Positions 59,885-64,000 of a stretch of DNA of 64,000 nt are shown one piece after another. Location: NCBI GenBank assembly GCA_028023455.1, contig JAQFVV010013375.1:1-64000 (forward strand), written 5' to 3'. Source of the DNA: Epiperipatus broadwayi (lineage: Eukaryota > Onychophora > Udeonychophora > Euonychophora > Peripatidae). The number at the start of each line of letters is the position of its first letter. Positions within the stretch are counted from its first letter, which is position 1. The translations under genes and the position numbers were made by a program. Under the pieces are notes generated by a model. It ran no database searches. It was not told the DNA's origin and was given only the letters and a program-made list of their open reading frames with translations.

Positions 59885-60165
59885 TAAAAGAGAGTATAAA
59901 ATAAATAATTTCTTTTGTTCTCTCCATTAATTTTAACTATTTACCAGTATTGATTTTAATTTTAATGTACTTAAAGAAAATAATTTTCTCATCAATAAAT
60001 TATTTAGTAATTCTAATTTTTAACTTTTTTAGGAGATAAAGTAGGTAAATTTTTATGATTAGCAATATTTTTAAAAGAAAAGAGAAAATATATATATAAG
60101 ATTTTTACTTTAATTAATCAGATCTGTTTTTGTCTTTCTTTTCTCTTTATCTCTCTCCAAATGAA
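59885..60165 (-). repeat. Dispersed repeat, family R, copy 2
   Basis: Inverse-orientation match to 17.34-17.65 kb: 'aataatttcttttgttctct' (about 59905) and 'ttttctctttatctctctcc' (about 60140). Non-coding. Confidence 0.5.
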
Positions 60166-61439
60166 AAGACAGTATTTCAAAATCAGTGTAATTAATCTGA
60201 TTATCGTGTTTTTTCTTTTATCAGAAAAAATAATAATTAGAAAAGAATTTCAAAACTATGATTGGAATTTTTTTAATTAGTAAAAAAAAAAGAAGGGGAA
60301 TATTTAAACAATTTTTTTTTTTTTTTTTGTAAAAATACACAATTGGTTAGTAGTAAATTTTGTCATGTAGGAGACAGAATTGTAATTGGTAAGAGACAGG
60401 TTTGTTCCTAAAATAGAGGTGTGGATTGCTGAAGAAGACAGTAGGAGAATTTAGCTGTGTAGAGCTATAAGTTTAGCTATAAAAGTTTTCTAAAATGGAA
60501 GATATCCATGTGCTAGTTTAGCTAAAAGCTAAACATCACATATCCCTCATAACCTGCTTCACTTATAAAAAATGTGAAAAAGAAGATACTCGAAAGTAAT
60601 CTACCATAAATTTTGTCTCCATCCAAGAGCATGATTGTCTCTATTTTATATGTATAGAAGTCCTGGAAAATTATGAGATTGCAAAATGGATAAATTTAAT
60701 CTGTGAAACCCAAAAATATTTTGCTGCAAAAATGAAAAAAATTCTATAAATCAGCCTGGGATTGAGAAGCCTTCAAGAATAAAACCAATATGGAAAACTG
60801 TCAAAAAAAGATCCAAAAGAAAATAAAACCATGGTTAAAGATATTTTCTTTAACGTGCACATTGCATTTAAATTTATAAAGGAGTTTTTAAATTTAGTAA
60901 CAAGTGATATTAATTTTCTTAGTATTTTTTTTTTCATCAAAACATTTTTTATTCACTTACTTTCCCTCCAAAATTATACAAAGAATAACTGATTTAAAAT
61001 GTCTTTATTTCTGATTTTAAATAAAAAAGCTGTTTTTCAACTTTTGTTATTTAAGAGAAAAAGTTAATTAATTTAAGGAATAAAATCAGCTGGTTAGTTT
61101 TTTTTATTAATATGAAATTGTACTTTTGATAAAAAATGTATACTTTTAAATTATCATGTCATTTTTTAATTATTAATCAATTAGTGTATTAAATAATTGT
61201 TTTAGAAATGTTCTAGTGGTAATTTCTATTCCTCCAATTATTTGTTCTATAAATGGGCAATGTGTATGACTTTATTTCAATACAGCTTAGTGCTTTAGGG
61301 ATTATTAAATTATCCAGTAAAATTATTTAATTAAAATAAAATGGAGTAAGCTGTTATATTTATTTTTTCTTGTTCACAGTTACAATTCCTAGTCATATAA
61401 TATAGAACTAGTTATAGAGAGCATAATGATTAGTTATAT
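60166..61439. other. AT-rich background
   Basis: Homopolymer T18 at about 60312-60329 and other T or A runs; no gene. Confidence 0.5.
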
Positions 61440-61912
61440 GAATGTAGGGATTTGTTTTTGTGTTTGGACATCCAGATGATAACTCTGGATAGCTTAAAGG
61501 TATCATGTTTAAAGTCTATTCACTACATTTTACTTTTTATTAGAAATTAAATTTATAGTTGGCCAGTACACTAATAGTACTATATAGCCAAAGCATTGAT
61601 GATGATCAACATGTATCAGTGTCCCAGCATTATTGTTTATATTTTTATGGATATTTTAGCATATAAGTATGTGCATCTAAATAATGATTGTTATTTAATT
61701 GTTGATTTAATTGTAAATGTATAATGCTGGGTAATTTGTAATTTATAACTTATTATAACTACTTATATATTGTTTATTGATCACATGATTCCATGCTCCT
61801 TATATATTCTTTATTAATTCATCTTATGCTCATGATTATTTATCTTTATATTTGTGATATGTGGAGAGGATTTCCCATCATCCCATAATTACCCATCCTA
61901 CCTACCATTACA
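61440..61912 (-). mobile_element. Solo-LTR-like repeat, family L, copy 3
   Basis: Minus-strand start 'tgtaatggtaggtaggatgg' (61912 leftward), then blocks 'gagcataagatgaattaata', 'catggaatcatgtgatcaat', 'acaataatgctgggacac', 'catgttgatcatcatcaatg' and 'ttatcatctggatgtcc', in the same order as copies 1 and 2. More diverged than copy 2. Confidence 0.5.
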
Positions 61913-62454
61913 ATACATATATATATAGTACACATACATGTTAAAAACTAGTCATTATACCAAGTCTCAATATTCTTAAACACTAGGATCTCTCCTCTTT
62001 GAGAATCCAAATTAAGACCATCAAACTTTTGATACTAATATTTATAATAAAAAAAAAAATATTTTTATATAATATTTGATATAGTCAGTAAAACTGCTTA
62101 ATAACACTAAACCTGAAAATCCTGTTTAGTGAATAATCCTTATTTTATACTATATATATACACACATGTGCAAAACTTAATTTCTTTCATTTACTTTGTT
62201 CAAAAAAAGACTAACACATGCTAACACCATTTATTAATCAAATTACTGTAAGTTCAACTATATATGCATATAGAATAGCTTAAATTGTTTTTACATATAT
62301 GCCTCATTTGTTTTTCCTTGGAAAAAAAATTGAATAAAGTAATCTAAAAAATAAGTGATATTTATGAAATTTCCATATATATACACATTTAATCACTATT
62401 AAAATATAATAATTGAAAACATAAATCACTCAGAATGTTATATCACATTCAAAT
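61913..62454. other. AT-rich background, nothing recognised
   Basis: (TA)n tracts; no supported feature. Confidence 0.5.
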
Positions 62455-62535
62455 ATCGGAAACAAGAGGTTGAACTTCGATCCAGGACCTTTAGTTTTCT
62501 GAGTCCATCACTCTATCACTATTCTAAAACTTACT
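62455..62535 (-). mobile_element. tRNA-derived SINE fragment (family S2), copy 2
   Basis: Minus strand 'agtgatagagtgatggactc', 'gaaaactaaagg', 'ggatcgaagttcaacc', aligning with the unit at 28.6 kb. tRNA-like A- and B-box spacing, decayed. Confidence 0.5.
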
Positions 62536-64000
62536 GAGAATTTTAGATAGTTTTCTGAGGGATTTTTTTTTTGAAGGTCTAGATTGAAAAACATGTTTAA
62601 TTTTCAAATTTGCACTATTGCATTCATTTTTTTTTAAAGATATTTAATTTAACATTAACTATTACTGATTTGACAAATGTATTATTTTTAATGAAATGTA
62701 TATATATTTTTAGAATGTATACATCGACAAACATCGTGAAATAGATTGTATTAAATCAAAGTGTATAAATACATATGTTTTAAAGCTACTTAAACTATTC
62801 TATATATAATTGAACTTATGATTTCTTGATCATTAAATACTGCATGCCTGTGTTATTTCTTGTCTGAACGAAGCGAGTGAAAAAAACTAAGTTGCGCATA
62901 TATATGTAAGACATAATTTGGATCATTCAAGAAATAAGCTTTTCTCTACTGATTATGATGGGAATTATATAAAAACTAATGTGTGTAATATACATCCTCA
63001 CATTTTAATTATTATATAACATTTTTAACAAATTAAATAACTTTTAAAAATGCAAAATAATTGATTATTTATCTATCCAAAACTATATTCATAAATAATT
63101 TTCTTTAGCTCCAACAATGTCTGAAAAATTTAATTTCATATAATTTTTAAACTTTTAATAATAAGACAGAATTAGAACTTATAATAAAAACTGCAATTTT
63201 CTAAGAATTTAAAAGTAAAAAAAAAATGTGCTAATTTAATTCCTATTGGTTATTTTACCTCATTTTAAATGGCCAATAACTTTTAAAATTAAATTTCTTA
63301 ATTTATGATAAATTTAATTATAATTTCCCCTCCAGAAAATAAAATTCTGCCAGTTCTTAGACAACATTCCATAATGAAAATATGTTTTGCCTTCATAATG
63401 TCCTGTTTAGCATTAAAACAGAAATAATAAACTTAGTGACTCATAGACTGAGGATATGTGGATACTTATTAATAATTTTTTTTTTCATTTTTAAGTTTTC
63501 AGCAAGGTGAATATTTCGAATGTTTATGCCATATTTTATTAAAAAGTAATAGTGACATTATTACAATACTTTTTTTTTTGTTTTGTTTTTTCAATGATAA
63601 ATTATGTTTCTAAAGGACAAAAATGTCAATGGCAATTAGCATTATTATAAACAAGATAAAAATATTTAAATATTAATATCTGCTATCACTGTTTTTTTAT
63701 TCAGATAATCTGCCTATTTTTTTATTGTTCTTTTTTATTATTATTATAAAAAAAAAAAACAGCAAGCTGTCACTTATTTTTTCACAAAATCATTAAAAAA
63801 AAAAAAAAATAGATAGCACTCATTAAAGACCATACAGAAGAATGCAAAAAAGAATTTATATATAAAAATCTCTTGTAACTACAGGTCATTTTCTGCTCTT
63901 TCTATAACCCATAAATTGTAAAATAATATCCAGCTGTATGAACATAGTCACAAATCAACTCTTAATCAGCAATTTTCTCTTCTTACATAATCAGGATGCA
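62536..64000. other. AT-rich background to window end
   Basis: Homopolymer runs (for example A12 near 63749 and A14 near 63796) and T-rich tracts; no gene or repeat copy recognised. Confidence 0.5.

Noticed and set aside
60312-60329. T18 run as a Pol III terminator or LINE tail
   Set aside because: No adjacent element with a matching orientation; homopolymer runs are common throughout the window.

Overview
This window is about 64 kb of very A+T-rich (roughly three quarters A+T by eye), CpG-depleted nuclear DNA from an animal, probably an invertebrate. The evidence is the repeat complement: two lineages of non-LTR retrotransposon, a Penelope-like GIY-YIG endonuclease, hAT elements with perfect 8-bp target duplications, mariner/pogo-type MITEs with TA duplications, tRNA-derived SINE-like units, solo LTRs, and long A, T, AT and ATT tracts. 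I could not fix the species. There is no operon structure, no rRNA or intact tRNA gene, no CRISPR array and no complete protein-coding gene. Almost every ATG-started frame over 60 codons is a chance or repeat-derived frame.

Layout. 0-5.6 kb: background with an exact 18-nt Illumina adapter remnant (715-732), a possible decayed coding tract, a SINE and a small MITE. 5.65-8.35 kb: decayed minus-strand RTE-type LINE (endonuclease, RT and C-terminal tail recognisable). 8.5-18 kb: foldback MITEs, SINEs, tandem duplications and an LTR-like repeat. 18.2-20.3 kb: a hAT transposon with an exact 8-bp TSD, containing a 5'-inverted (twin-primed) RTE copy. 20.5-21.65 kb: inverted pair of Penelope-like 3' ends. 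21.9-22.8 kb: two foldbacks. 23.57-24.62 kb: pogo/Tigger-like element with an internal hairpin. 26.6-27.9 kb: foldback MITE split by a solo LTR with a 5-bp TSD. 29.8-39.2 kb: more foldbacks and three non-autonomous hATs. 40.57-41.02 kb: about 450 bp of pure (ATT)n. 44.6-47.1 kb: a CpG-retaining island partly inside a TIR-flanked segment. 52.8-53.5 kb: another LTR-like copy. 53.7-54.77 kb (minus strand): the best candidate host sequence, a 67-codon open frame with no usable ATG, a possible splice acceptor and a CpG-retaining putative 3'UTR ending at an AATAAA. 56.5-59.2 kb: decayed plus-strand LINE of a second lineage. 59.5-64 kb: inverted SINE dimer with a 16-bp TSD, an LTR-like copy and background.

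No genes here work together as a pathway. The region reads as an intergenic or intronic transposon graveyard whose insertion order can be partly reconstructed from nesting and target duplications. If the terminal exon at 54.6 kb is real, much of the sequence to its right could be intron of that minus-strand gene.
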